From the NCBI RefSeq assembly GCF_001307155.1, contig NZ_CP012830.1, forward strand, positions 6,136,501 through 6,200,500: DNA of 64,000 bases, given 5' to 3'. The notes under the pieces are model-generated. The model saw only the letters and a program-made list of their open reading frames with translations. It did no database searches and was not told the DNA's origin. How positions within the stretch are numbered: position 1 is the stretch's first letter; the number at the start of each line of letters is the position of its first letter. Position numbers and translations under genes: made by a program. This DNA is from Pseudomonas fluorescens (GTDB lineage Bacteria; Pseudomonadota; Gammaproteobacteria; Pseudomonadales; Pseudomonadaceae). Positions 52,346 through 61,150 of the stretch are shown here, piece after piece.

Positions 52346-52757
52346 GGGCGAAGACAACCTCTGATTGACAATTGGACATGTCGCCATTTGGCTGCGGGAA
52401 ACCTTCGGGTCGCGCTTACCGAGCTTTATGTGCGTATCCACATAGACCGATAAATAGGGAAAAGTTCTAGCATGCCACTGCATAAATAGCTGACGGCCCC
52501 CTCAAACAATAGAGGGATGCGATGCACTTCCTGATCCGAAGGCTTACTGGAGTAGACGCAGAAATGAGCTTCAACGTGCCAGCGTTTTTACACGCTCAGA
52601 TCCAGAAGCAGCCCCTCTACAAACGTTAACCTCGCCCTCCTTCCGTACCGATTCCGGAGCAGGGATAATGCGCCCTCCCAGTTAATCGGGCGACTTGATC
52701 GCCCTGCACAAGCAGCCGTCTGTATTCAGCTAGCACACTCCAGGGAGGAGCTTTTAC
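52346..52757. other. Intergenic region with no supported gene
   Basis: About 410 bases separate the secreted basic protein from the HAD gene. One frame of about 35 codons starts at ATGCACTTCC near 52521, but without a ribosome-binding site or recognisable motif. The HAD gene has its own strong GGAGG at about 52744. Confidence 0.5.
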
Positions 52758-53411
52758 ATGTCATACCGACTTGTCATTTTCGACTTTGATGGCACGCTCG
52801 CTGATTCATTTCCGTTCTTTATTACGGTGTTCAACCAGGTCGCTGACAAGCACGCATTCCGTCGGATTCACCCGCAAGAGTTGGACTCACTGCGCAAGCG
52901 AGGGGCTCGGGAGATCATGGCTCATATCGGAATGCCCCGCTGGAAGTTGCCTCTGGTAGCGCGAACCTTTATGGGCTTGATGAAGAAACATCGAAGCTCG
53001 ATCCTGCTCTTTGAAAACATCGCCAATGCCCTGACCCATCTTGACGAAAAGGGACTGATTCTGGCCGTGGTGTCTTCTAATTCCCGAGAAAATGTCACGC
53101 AAATTCTGGGCTCCAGCTGTCGACATATCCAGGCCTTCGAGTGCGGTGCCTCGATTTTCGGCAAGGCGTCTCGCTTGCGTCGTGTCATGCGCAAATTCGG
53201 CGTGGCGCGAGAGGACGTGATCTACATCGGCGACCAACCTACGGATGGTGAAGCCGCAGCGACTGCCGGTATCGCCTTTGGCGCGGTTGCCTGGGGATAT
53301 GGGACACATGACGCATTCCACACCCTTCAATCCCATGAGTGGTTCGCCGATGTCAGCGATTTACGGCGACTGGCACTCAGAAACTCAACCGCGCACCAGG
53401 TAAGCCCCTAA
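52758..53411 (+). CDS. HAD-superfamily hydrolase (phosphoglycolate phosphatase-like)
   Basis: 217 residues. Motif I is VIFDFDGTLADSFPF, motif II is VVSSNSREN, the motif III lysine is in GKASRLRRV, and motif IV is VIYIGDQPTDGEAAATAG. The helical cap is at about residues 15-80. It probably dephosphorylates a small metabolite. A strong GGGAGGAG precedes the ATG. Its 3' end overlaps the convergent TPR gene by 27 bases. Confidence 0.9.
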   Translation: MSYRLVIFDFDGTLADSFPFFITVFNQVADKHAFRRIHPQELDSLRKRGAREIMAHIGMPRWKLPLVARTFMGLMKKHRSSILLFENIANALTHLDEKGLILAVVSSNSRENVTQILGSSCRHIQAFECGASIFGKASRLRRVMRKFGVAREDVIYIGDQPTDGEAAATAGIAFGAVAWGYGTHDAFHTLQSHEWFADVSDLRRLALRNSTAHQVSP

Positions 53412-54155
53412 CGGAACCCGATGTCGCAGCTTCTTGCAGCTGCCGGGTGCGGGTTGATGCCCTGGCGGGCGATCAGGAAACCAGATTCGGCATTTACCTG
53501 GAGGCGGCCAATGGCCGCGGGGAATCTCGACCTCGTCGTACTCGTACTCTGGCTCTGGCTCGACGGAAGTCATTTGCATTTGTCCTTCAGGCCGAGGTCT
53601 GCCAGCCGTCGGTGAATCCGATACCCCATCTGCCGTTGCGTAAGCGAAGTTGCCAGCGTCGCGCCCAGCATCCCGAGTGGATTGTTCAGCAACGGCCATT
53701 TCTGCTTCGCGGCGCCGTTGGGTCTCCTCTTCCAGTCCCTTCTGTACGGCGACCTGGTCCGCTTTGGCGTTGGGTGGGGTATTCGAAGCCTGGGCCTGCT
53801 GCGCCGCCTGGATCAATTGGAAGTTGCGGTTGCGTAACGCGACGTTGCTACCAACCCGCATGTTCGAGCGCACCGCCAACGTTTCAGCCTGTTGGTACTG
53901 ACCCTGCTGAAGACGCAATACACCGAGGTAATGCAGAGTCGCGGGATTGTTCGGCTGGATATGCAGGGCACGCTCCAGCGTGGCGGCGGCCTGGTCCAAC
54001 TGGCCATCGCCGTACTGCCGCGAGGCCGTTTCGATCAGGGTGGTTGATGCGCTGTTACTTTGCGAGGGCGCTCTCCGCTCGGCAGCCACCGAACCAAGCG
54101 ACGCGACGGCGCAGAACACCAGGATAAGACCCGGCAGAAAATTCTTGGTTGGCAT
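53385..54155 (-). CDS. Secreted tetratricopeptide-repeat protein with Pro-rich C-terminus
   Basis: About 256 residues from MPTKNFLPGLILV. The signal peptide is about 25 residues, ending near VAAER. About two TPR units follow at residues 42-105 (YGDGQLDQAAATLERALHIQP, then LGVLRLQQGQYQQAE). The tail after about residue 185 has paired P-P-P-G-x-C motifs: GHWPPPGKCRIWFPDRPPGHQ and APGSCKKL. That tail is found alone in small lipoproteins of pseudomonads. Function unknown. Its stop overlaps the HAD gene's end on the other strand. Confidence 0.8.
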   Translation of the reverse strand: MPTKNFLPGLILVFCAVASLGSVAAERRAPSQSNSASTTLIETASRQYGDGQLDQAAATLERALHIQPNNPATLHYLGVLRLQQGQYQQAETLAVRSNMRVGSNVALRNRNFQLIQAAQQAQASNTPPNAKADQVAVQKGLEEETQRRREAEMAVAEQSTRDAGRDAGNFAYATADGVSDSPTAGRPRPEGQMQMTSVEPEPEYEYDEVEIPRGHWPPPGKCRIWFPDRPPGHQPAPGSCKKLRHRVPLGAYLVRG

Positions 54156-54266
54156 CAGGGGGCGGACTCGACTGATCTCGGACGGCACTGCCGTAAAACA
54201 GCTCCCAACTGACCTGGCGAGTACCCTGAAGTTCCCGCTGCATAGGCTCCAGCTTGCGGATAATCT

Positions 54267-54851
54267 TCAGTGAGTCCCTTCCCGCACCGACCGTCTGACT
54301 TCAGCCTGTATGGCATAAGCCGGCGCCTCCACAGCATTGAAGTCTTGTGTATAGCGCTGGGCAAATCCTTCTACCCCCCATTCCTGATATTGCTGCACAT
54401 GCTTGAGCTCGTGAGCCCAGAGCGCGACGTCCTGTTCTGCGGTTTGAGCGTCCCGGAAGAGGATGATGTCGATCAGCGTCACGGCACCAACATCGGGGTT
54501 TTGCAGCATGGCAGTGGCGGTGCTGAGCTGACCGTTGTCGCTAACGGTGTAGCGCGCGGCATCGAGGACGCTGGGGTCGTACCAGCGCAGCAGCTGCTCC
54601 CGGATGTGCGGCGGAATGGGTTGGATGTTGGCGTTGGTCGCTTCAGCACGGGCTTGGGTCAGCCACAGCGCCAGGGCAGGTGCCGCGATCTGGTCGATGC
54701 CATCAGGCATCTGCACCAGATCCGGCAGACAGATGCAGCCGTCCAGGCACACTTGCTTCTCGCCAGCTGGGCAGGTGTTGGCCTGGGCTGGCACTGCAAG
54801 AGTCAGGCAAAAAACAAACAGCGCCACCAGGCACGTCGTGATAGGCGGCAT
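54267..54851 (-). CDS. Secreted DUF4157-like zincin (putative metallopeptidase)
   Basis: 194 residues. A signal peptide of about 24 residues precedes a cysteine-rich stretch, CPAGEKQVCLDGCICLPD. The C-terminal third has WAHELKHVQQYQEWGVEGF, an H-E-x-x-H zinc motif typical of DUF4157, near residue 150. The ATG at 54851 has GGAGGA upstream. It may be a periplasmic or secreted protease, or an inactive relative. The glutamate ligand after the helix is uncertain. Confidence 0.82.
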   Translation of the reverse strand: MPPITTCLVALFVFCLTLAVPAQANTCPAGEKQVCLDGCICLPDLVQMPDGIDQIAAPALALWLTQARAEATNANIQPIPPHIREQLLRWYDPSVLDAARYTVSDNGQLSTATAMLQNPDVGAVTLIDIILFRDAQTAEQDVALWAHELKHVQQYQEWGVEGFAQRYTQDFNAVEAPAYAIQAEVRRSVREGTH

Positions 54852-55042
54852 TGGGTCCTCCAGGGACAGACGCAGCGCGCACAGTCGATCACCATTGATC
54901 GACGACCTGCATAACTTTAGCGTATCCCTATCGGTCTCTTTTCGATGACTGCTGTGGGCCAGGCTGTGTGAAAACGCAGGCGTCCTATCAGAATTTTGCT
55001 GCTTATAAAAAACACGCAGCGGAAATGTGAAGTCGGCGTTGA

Positions 55043-55516
55043 CTATAAACTCCGTGACATAAGGTATTGCTCTTTCCCCCAAGCCTCAAAGCGCTCCAAC
55101 ACTTCCCAGCCAAGCGTGGTGTAATAATTGCTCTGGTTGTGGGTGTGCAAGTACAAGGTCGTGAATCCAGTGTCTCTTGCATGGTCACAGATGCCTTCGA
55201 TTAACTGCGCTGCGAGCCCTCTCCTTCGAGCGTCAGGTGTGATGAACACACACGCAAGCCACGGGCCCAGATCCGGCCGGTCAGAAAGGTCGTTACTGGC
55301 AAGTGTAGCGCCGCCCAGCAACTGGTCTCGTTCCGTTGCGATCAGGCACTTCCAACGGCCATCACGCTGTCCATCGGAGAACTCTTGTTGCCAACTTGAA
55401 AGAGATTGCTGCGCAAATTCATAACTGAATTCCCGATAAAGCCATTCGGCCATAACATCGCACTTGTCCATTTGTGTATCGAGCCAATCCACTCGCAGCA
55501 TCTGAATAACGTCCAT
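55043..55516 (-). CDS. GNAT-family N-acetyltransferase
   Basis: 157 residues. The acetyl-CoA motif is VFITPDARRRGLAAQLIEGIC near residue 95, followed by LYLHTHNQSNYYTTLGWEVLER. The substrate is unknown. It is the last gene of a small operon with the broken secreted-protein gene and the DUF3224 gene. Confidence 0.88.
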   Translation of the reverse strand: MDVIQMLRVDWLDTQMDKCDVMAEWLYREFSYEFAQQSLSSWQQEFSDGQRDGRWKCLIATERDQLLGGATLASNDLSDRPDLGPWLACVFITPDARRRGLAAQLIEGICDHARDTGFTTLYLHTHNQSNYYTTLGWEVLERFEAWGKEQYLMSRSL

Positions 55517-55535
55517 TCACAGTCTCTCCAGTTTT

Positions 55536-55797
55536 TCAATTCACACTGCGCGCTGCATCCCAGATGTCTCGTGCACCCAGGCCGGCATGCCACTGCCGTT
55601 GCATATCCCGCAGCGTACAGTTGTTGCGCGTCGTCCAATTGCGCCACGCTGTCTGTGCAGATATTCGCAAGTGGGCAAGTTACTTCCGGAACGAGCATGG
55701 GGGCAACGACTCGGAGCGGTTTCACGAAAGCCAGCACGGCGGCTGGTAACGTCAATACGGTGATGGCCGATATCAGGATGATGCGTTTGAGCTTCAT
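55536..55797 (-). pseudogene. Broken secreted-protein gene (internal deletion and frameshift)
   Basis: The ATG at 55797 overlaps the DUF3224 stop (ATGA). The first 70 residues look intact: a signal peptide (MKLKRIILISAITVLTLPAA), then PEVTCPLANICTDSVAQLDD and YAAGYATAVA. After that the same frame becomes implausible and runs into the GNAT gene. In another frame the DNA reads QWHAGLGARDIWDAARSVN and stops at 55536-55538, which looks like the true C-terminus. So a middle part appears deleted, with a frame change. It might instead be a short real protein. Confidence 0.5.
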
Positions 55798-56201
55798 CAC
55801 TGTTCAGCGCGTGACATGAGTTGATAGTTGAACAGATAGAAATGCTGCCCATCACGGATATCTATTTCCATCGTGCCGCTGAGTCCCTCCAATTCGCCGG
55901 TACCCGAGTCGGGCACGACCTGAATGGTCAGTGTTCGCTGGCCTCTGTCCATCGTTCCAAAATGCATCAACACAAAGCTGCCTGCCCTTCCCGCCAGATT
56001 ACCCTCAACCCGCTCCATCGCCACATAGCCGGCAGATCCCGGGACCGTCGAGAGGGAGGCAAGCATCTCTCCCAGACTATTGGCCACCAAGTCTCCCTGA
56101 AACGTCTTGTGTATGGCCTTTCTGCTCAGTTGGGCGGCCTCGGTACCGGGCGCAACAGGATGGACGGGGAGTTGGACGTCGAATGTTCCCTTGGCTTGCA
56201 T
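55797..56201 (-). CDS. DUF3224-family protein
   Basis: 134 residues. It begins MQAKGTFDVQLPVHPV and contains LSRKAIHKTFQGDLVANSLGEML and GSFVLMHFGTMDRGQ, then GTGELEGLSGTMEI, the DUF3224 pattern (a lipocalin-like beta barrel). GGAG is 8 bases before the ATG. It is divergent from the AraC-type regulator, which may control it. Confidence 0.9.
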   Translation of the reverse strand: MQAKGTFDVQLPVHPVAPGTEAAQLSRKAIHKTFQGDLVANSLGEMLASLSTVPGSAGYVAMERVEGNLAGRAGSFVLMHFGTMDRGQRTLTIQVVPDSGTGELEGLSGTMEIDIRDGQHFYLFNYQLMSRAEQ

Positions 56202-56379
56202 GCTGTCATCTCCATTAAAAATCCAGGTAATGCCGTAAGGTCTATACCTGACGCAGTTGTTGTCGACGCTAATCCCTCGACTGTTTACAGTCCGCCTATG
56301 CCGAGATCAGCGGCTTATTTGACCGGTCCACACAGTCGGACCTGTCCCTGATTTTCATTGGAGCAAATGGCGACCGAAG

Positions 56380-57228
56380 ATGATTGGAAAAACACGACCA
56401 GCCTCTACTGTTATCCTGCAGCCCGCACGAGGCGTCCTTAATCAGCGATTGACGGGCCCGCAGTTCACTCACATTCGCGAGGCACCCTCAGTCCAGTTGG
56501 CACCCTGGGTTGAGCATTATTGGTATGTCAGCTGGAATCTCAGCGATCAGCCTGCACAGCAACAGGAAACCCTGCCTCACCCCAATGTGCATCTCGTTGT
56601 GGAAAGGGGTCAGGTCCATGTGTGGGGACCCCGTCGCTCCCGCTTCAGCAAGACGCTGTCTGGCAACAGCTGGGCGTTTGGAATCAAGTTCCGTCCCGCT
56701 GCATTCCAGCCATTTCTCGGCGGACCTGTCAGCCGGTTGGCCAACCGATCGCTCCCGGCCTCTGAAGTTTTTGGGGCGGCGGTCGACAGGTTGGCCGAGC
56801 AAATCGAATGTCCGGGGATGGCGAGCCTGTGCGAGCAATCAGAAGCGTTGTTGTGTCCCTGCTTGCCGCAACCCGATGAGCGTGTAGAACTGCTCAATGA
56901 CCTCATCGCCCAAATCGCGTCAGACAACAGACTGACAACAGTGGCACAACTCAGTGAGTTGTCCAGAGTTAGCGAGCGGCAGTTACAACGCCTCTTTGCC
57001 CATTACGTTGGCGTAAGTCCGAAGTGGGTGATTGCCCGATACCGGCTACATGAAGCACTGACCCTGCTGCAGAGCGGCGAAGCCAGGCCGGGGACGGATC
57101 TCGCGCTCAAGCTGGGTTATTTTGATCAGGCACACTTCATCAGGGACTTCACCCGGATGGTCGGTCTGGCACCCGCAAAATATGTCCAGACATATACGGC
57201 TTTGTTGCGGAATGCTGACGCGGGGTGA
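56380..57228 (+). CDS. AraC-family regulator with DUF6597-like N-terminus
   Basis: 282 residues. Residues 30-150 form a DUF6597-like effector domain (APWVEHYWYVSWNL, HPNVHLVVERGQVHVWGP, NSWAFGIKFRPAAFQPFLG). The C-terminal AraC HTH is at about 185-275, with TTVAQLSELSRVSERQLQRLFAHYVGVSPKWV and LALKLGYFDQAHFIRDFTRMVG. It is divergent from DUF3224 across 178 bases. It probably controls that operon. Confidence 0.88.
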   Translation: MIGKTRPASTVILQPARGVLNQRLTGPQFTHIREAPSVQLAPWVEHYWYVSWNLSDQPAQQQETLPHPNVHLVVERGQVHVWGPRRSRFSKTLSGNSWAFGIKFRPAAFQPFLGGPVSRLANRSLPASEVFGAAVDRLAEQIECPGMASLCEQSEALLCPCLPQPDERVELLNDLIAQIASDNRLTTVAQLSELSRVSERQLQRLFAHYVGVSPKWVIARYRLHEALTLLQSGEARPGTDLALKLGYFDQAHFIRDFTRMVGLAPAKYVQTYTALLRNADAG

Positions 57229-57351
57229 GTCTCCCCTCCCCCCAGGCGGACTTATCTCACTCGCACCGTCATCGGTACTCCAAGTGCTGAACTGATCACG
57301 ATGAACCGATTGCTTCGTCCAGTGCCGCCCCACACAAAGGGGCCCGCCAAA

Positions 57352-57375
57352 GCATAGACGGTTGAATCCACACCC
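57352..57375. repeat. Copy 3 of the TGTGGATTCAACCG motif
   Basis: GCATAGACGGTTGAATCCACA is the inverse of a close match to copy 1 (TGTGGATTCAACCG, then TC-x-ATGC). It lies between the AraC and TetR genes. Copies 1 and 3 share about 20 bases in opposite orientation. Confidence 0.5.
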
Positions 57376-57448
57376 AAAAGTTGACTTTCAGGTCCGCGCA
57401 TCAAAATCGAAGTTCTACCGAAAACCATGCTTTGAATGAGCCGCCCCT

Positions 57449-58036
57449 CTACCCCGCTTCCGCTTCATTGACCGGCAACGAAGCAAACATTTCAGCGCGG
57501 CACACCTCAAGGATCTCATCCGCCAGCGCGGAATCATCCGGGCAGGCACGCGACAAAATAATCGCACCGACAGCACGAGACAGCAGGTCGATCATTTTCT
57601 TTCTGTCCTCACCCGGAGCGGCATCCGGCCTGGTCGGATATTTGTCCCCCAGTGTTTGCAGGATGTGCTCGATCCCTTCGGCAAACGTCGCTTTCACATC
57701 GTCCGATTGACGCGCCGCATCGCCACACAACGCGGCCATGGTGCAACCGCTGCCACGTCCGTCCCGATGCTCCCTCGTCACATAGACGTCGATGAAGCCC
57801 GGAACATCGAGCGCTTCCGCGCCTACCAGCGATTTGGAAAGACTGCAGGCAGAGGCTTCGGCCATCAGGTCTGCCTTCGAACCGAAATGCTTGTAGAAAC
57901 CTCCGTGGGTGAAACCGGCAGCCGCCATGAGATCCGATACACCGACGCCGTCGAAGCCGCGCTCACGGAACAGCTCAGAGGCCGTTTCAACGATGTGCTC
58001 CCGATTGGCCTGCGCCTGGGCCTTGGTCACTCTCAC
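57449..58036 (-). CDS. TetR/AcrR-family regulator
   Basis: 195 residues. The N-terminal HTH is REHIVETASELFRERGFDGVGVSDLMAAAGFTHGGFYKHFGSKADL. The effector domain has CTMAALCGDAARQSDDVKATF, with cysteines that may sense electrophiles. The GTG at 58036 is favoured, with GAGG eight bases upstream, over the TTG at 58042. It is divergent from the old-yellow-enzyme gene, as NemR is from nemA, and probably represses it (inference). Confidence 0.9.
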   Translation of the reverse strand: MRVTKAQAQANREHIVETASELFRERGFDGVGVSDLMAAAGFTHGGFYKHFGSKADLMAEASACSLSKSLVGAEALDVPGFIDVYVTREHRDGRGSGCTMAALCGDAARQSDDVKATFAEGIEHILQTLGDKYPTRPDAAPGEDRKKMIDLLSRAVGAIILSRACPDDSALADEILEVCRAEMFASLPVNEAEAG

Positions 58037-58184
58037 GTGCAATACCTCATGTCCACTGGGAAATCATGCGCCCAATGATACATAGATGTTGGTCATAATC
58101 AAAATCGTTGACAGTTTAGATTTCGATCATCATCCTAATTGCACGCACAACGATCTTCATCAACGGGCACGGAAGAAATACCAA

Positions 58185-59285
58185 ATGACCGACCAGAATC
58201 TGTTTACCCCTTACACGCTTGGCGCCCTCACGCTGTCGAACCGTGTCGTCCTCGCGCCACTGACACGCAACCGCGCAGGCGAAGGCTTTGTGCCAAGCGA
58301 GTTCGCGGCCACCTATTACAGCCAACGCGCAAGCGCAGGCTTGCTGATCAGCGAAGCCACGCAGATTTCCCAACAGGCTCAGGGCTATCAGGACACCCCC
58401 GGGATCTACACGCAGGCGCAGATAGATGGCTGGCGCAAAGTGACCGATGCCGTCCACGCCAAGGGCGGAAAAATCTTCCTGCAACTGTGGCATGTCGGCC
58501 GTGTGTCGCACGTTGATCTGCAAGAAAACGGCGCCGCACCCGTGGCCCCTTCTGCGCTGCGAGCCACCACTAAAGTATTCGTCAACAACCGCTTTGAAGA
58601 CGTCTCCGAGCCGCGCGCACTGGACATCAGCGAACTACCGGGGATCGTCTCCGATTTCCGCCGGGCCGCGGCAAACGCTGTCGCCGCCGGGTTCGATGGC
58701 GTGGAGATTCACGGCGCGAACGGCTATTTGCTGGATCAATTCCTCAAGGACAGCGCCAACGTGCGCACCGATGTTTACGGCGGCTCGATTGAAAATCGTG
58801 CGCGTCTGTTGCTCGAAGTGACGGCAGCCGTCGTCAATGAAATCGGCGTGGATCGCACCGGTGTGCGCTTGTCGCCGGTGTCGCCGGCCAATGGCGTTTC
58901 CAGCAGCGATCCGCAGGCGCAATTCGATTACGTCGTTGATCAACTCGACGCCCTCGGCGTCGTTTATCTGCACATGGTCGAAGGCGCGACGGGTGGCCCG
59001 CGTGACGTGGCGCCATTCGATTTCGGCGCCCTGCGCCAGCGCTTCAAAAACACCTACATCGCCAACAACGGCTATGACCTGGACCTGGCGACTTCGCGGC
59101 TCGCCGAAGACCAGGCCGATCTGATCGCGTTCGGTCGTCCGTTCATTGGCAACCCGGATCTGGTGGAGCGCCTCAAGCGTGGCGCGCCGTTGTCCGCTTT
59201 CAATCCCGCCACCCTCTATGGCGGCGGCTCGGCAGGCTACATCGACTACCCGACGTTGGCTGAATCGAGCGCCACCGCAAGCTGA
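58185..59285 (+). CDS. Old yellow enzyme / N-ethylmaleimide-reductase-type alkene reductase
   Basis: 366 residues. It begins MTDQNLFTPYTLGALTLSNR, with APLTRNRAGEGFVPSEFAATYYSQRAS. The substrate-binding pair His-x-x-Asn is in GVEIHGANGYLLDQFLKD and the tyrosine in RTDVYGGSIENRARL. FMN-binding segments such as LIAFGRPFIGNPDLVERL are present. It reduces the C=C of alpha,beta-unsaturated carbonyls using NADPH. The ATG at 58185 is internal to a longer frame whose upstream part lies in the promoter. It opens an operon-like run of stress enzymes. Confidence 0.92.
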   Translation: MTDQNLFTPYTLGALTLSNRVVLAPLTRNRAGEGFVPSEFAATYYSQRASAGLLISEATQISQQAQGYQDTPGIYTQAQIDGWRKVTDAVHAKGGKIFLQLWHVGRVSHVDLQENGAAPVAPSALRATTKVFVNNRFEDVSEPRALDISELPGIVSDFRRAAANAVAAGFDGVEIHGANGYLLDQFLKDSANVRTDVYGGSIENRARLLLEVTAAVVNEIGVDRTGVRLSPVSPANGVSSSDPQAQFDYVVDQLDALGVVYLHMVEGATGGPRDVAPFDFGALRQRFKNTYIANNGYDLDLATSRLAEDQADLIAFGRPFIGNPDLVERLKRGAPLSAFNPATLYGGGSAGYIDYPTLAESSATAS

Positions 59286-59339
59286 GCAATCAATGACCGC
59301 GTTTTCTGTTTTCACACACCCTGAAAGAGAGATGATCCC

Positions 59340-60128
59340 ATGAGCACTCGCCCTACTGTTCTCATCACTGGCGCCTCCACCGGCATTGGCGCCGTCTACG
59401 CCGAACGCTTCGCTCAACGCGGTCACGACCTGGTAATAGTCGCCCGAGACCAGGCACGCCTGGACGCACTTGCAGCCCGATTGCGCAGCGAACACGGCGT
59501 CGCCGTCGATGTGATTCCGGCGGATCTGACCCAACTCAGCGATCTGACAACCGTTGAGTCCCGCCTGCGCGACGACGCCCGTATCGGCATCCTCGTCAAT
59601 AACGCCGGCGCCGCGCTGTCCGGTAACTTCATCGACCAAAGCACCGACAGCGTTGCGCAACTGGTCGCCCTCAACACCACAGCGCTGGTGCGGCTCGCCA
59701 GCGCCATCGCCCCACGCCTGGCCAAAGCAGGCGACGGTGCGATCATCAACATCGGTTCGGTGGTGGGTCTTGCGCCGGAGTTCGGCATGTCGGTCTACGG
59801 TGCGACCAAGGCGTTTGTGCTGTTCCTTTCCCAAGGCCTGAGTTTGGAACTTTCACCTCAGGGCGTGTACGTGCAGGCCGTGCTGCCGGCGGCCACCCGC
59901 ACGGAAATCTGGGATCGCTCCGGCGTCGACATCAACACCTTGAACGAAATCATGGAAGTGGACGATCTGGTGGATGCAGCACTGGTCGGTTTCGATCGTC
60001 GCGAACCGGTGACGATCCCGCCGCTGCAAGAAGCTGAACGCTGGGATGACCTGCAAATCGCACGTCAGGGTCTGCTGGGGCAAATCCGCCAGTCTGCGGT
60101 TGCCCAGCGCTACCACACTCAACAGTGA
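59340..60128 (+). CDS. Short-chain dehydrogenase/reductase
   Basis: 262 residues. The Rossmann motif TGASTGIGAVYAERFAQRG is near residue 10, NNAG at about 88-91, and the catalytic Ser and YxxxK are in NIGSVVGLAPEFGMSVYGATKAF. It oxidises or reduces an alcohol/carbonyl with NAD(P). It starts 54 bases after the alkene reductase, with GAGAGATGATCCC before the ATG. The substrate is unknown. Confidence 0.92.
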   Translation: MSTRPTVLITGASTGIGAVYAERFAQRGHDLVIVARDQARLDALAARLRSEHGVAVDVIPADLTQLSDLTTVESRLRDDARIGILVNNAGAALSGNFIDQSTDSVAQLVALNTTALVRLASAIAPRLAKAGDGAIINIGSVVGLAPEFGMSVYGATKAFVLFLSQGLSLELSPQGVYVQAVLPAATRTEIWDRSGVDINTLNEIMEVDDLVDAALVGFDRREPVTIPPLQEAERWDDLQIARQGLLGQIRQSAVAQRYHTQQ

Positions 60129-60150
60129 TCTTTTGGTAGCGAGCATTCGC

Positions 60151-60194
60151 GCCGGATTCGATGCAGGCGTGCCAGACGCTGCATCGAATCCGGC
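60151..60194. other. Perfect 16-base inverted repeat between SDR and hydrolase genes
   Basis: GCCGGATTCGATGCAG at 60151-60166 is the exact reverse complement of CTGCATCGAATCCGGC at 60179-60194, with a 12-base loop. It lies 22 bases after the SDR stop. No T-tract follows. It may be an RNA stem that sets relative expression of the downstream genes. Confidence 0.6.
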
Positions 60195-60212
60195 CCGCTG
60201 TTCGGAGTAGAA

Positions 60213-61082
60213 ATGAATCCAACGAAGACAAATACCCCTTCGGGTTCGCAGACGTCGTTCATCAACGCGGCGAACCAGTCGATCACGGTCAACGGCATTC
60301 CCTTTGCCTATCGCGACACCGGCCCCACAACCGGTGTGCCACTCGTACTGTTTAACCATTGGGGCGCGGTGCTGGACAACTTCGACCCCGCGATAATCGA
60401 TGGCCTGGCACAAACACGGCGCGTCATTGCCACCGACTATCGCGGCATTGGCGGCTCTGGTGGAACCGCGCCACTGACGGTCGGCGAAATGGCTGACGAT
60501 GCCGTCCAGCTGATACGTGCGCTGGGTTTCGAGACCGTCGACGTGCTCGGTTTCTCACTCGGCGGCTTCATCGCTCAGGACATCGCCCTGAAGGCACCCG
60601 AATTGGTACGCCGATTGATTCTCAGCGGAACCGGGCCGGCCGGCGGCACCGGTATCGACAAGGTCGGTTCGGTGACGTGGCCATTGATGATCAAGGGCTT
60701 GCTGACCTTGCGAGATCCCAAGGTCTACCTGTTCTTTACTTCGACGCCCAATGGCAATCGAGCCGCATCGCAGTATTTGCAGCGTTTGAAAGAGCGCAAA
60801 AAAAATCGTGACAAAGGCCCGACGCCCAGCGCTTTCCTACGGCAGTTGAAAGCCATCACCGCGTGGGGCAAACAGGCGCCCCAAAACCTCGGGCGCTTGT
60901 GGATGCCGACGCTGATCGTCAACGGCGACAACGACATCATGGTGCCCAGCGTTAACTCGATTGCGCTTGCCAACTGCATTCCCAACGCACAGCTGGTCAT
61001 TTATGAAGATGCCGGGCACGGCGGCATTTTCCAGCACTACGTTGACTTTGTGACCAAGGTACTGGCGTTCCTTGATGCCTGA
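60213..61082 (+). CDS. Alpha/beta-hydrolase
   Basis: 289 residues. Strand and nucleophile elbow are in DVLGFSLGGFIAQDIALKAPE (Ser in GFSLGG) near residue 115. The oxyanion region is VLFNHWGAVLDNFDPAI, the acid is likely D in IVNGDNDIMVP, and the catalytic His is in EDAGHGGIFQHY. It is a soluble esterase or lactonase-like enzyme of unknown substrate. It is grouped with redox enzymes, so detoxification of an ester or lactone is possible. Confidence 0.92.
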   Translation: MNPTKTNTPSGSQTSFINAANQSITVNGIPFAYRDTGPTTGVPLVLFNHWGAVLDNFDPAIIDGLAQTRRVIATDYRGIGGSGGTAPLTVGEMADDAVQLIRALGFETVDVLGFSLGGFIAQDIALKAPELVRRLILSGTGPAGGTGIDKVGSVTWPLMIKGLLTLRDPKVYLFFTSTPNGNRAASQYLQRLKERKKNRDKGPTPSAFLRQLKAITAWGKQAPQNLGRLWMPTLIVNGDNDIMVPSVNSIALANCIPNAQLVIYEDAGHGGIFQHYVDFVTKVLAFLDA

Positions 61083-61150
61083 TAACACGGCGCAGCAACG
61101 CCGCAAACGCTCCGTCCACCCTCATTCCAACCGACAAGAGCCGCACAACG

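Noticed and set aside
58635..59834. A 399-codon minus-strand frame
   Set aside because: It is antisense to the old yellow enzyme and SDR genes and has no recognisable family motif. High GC content produces such frames.
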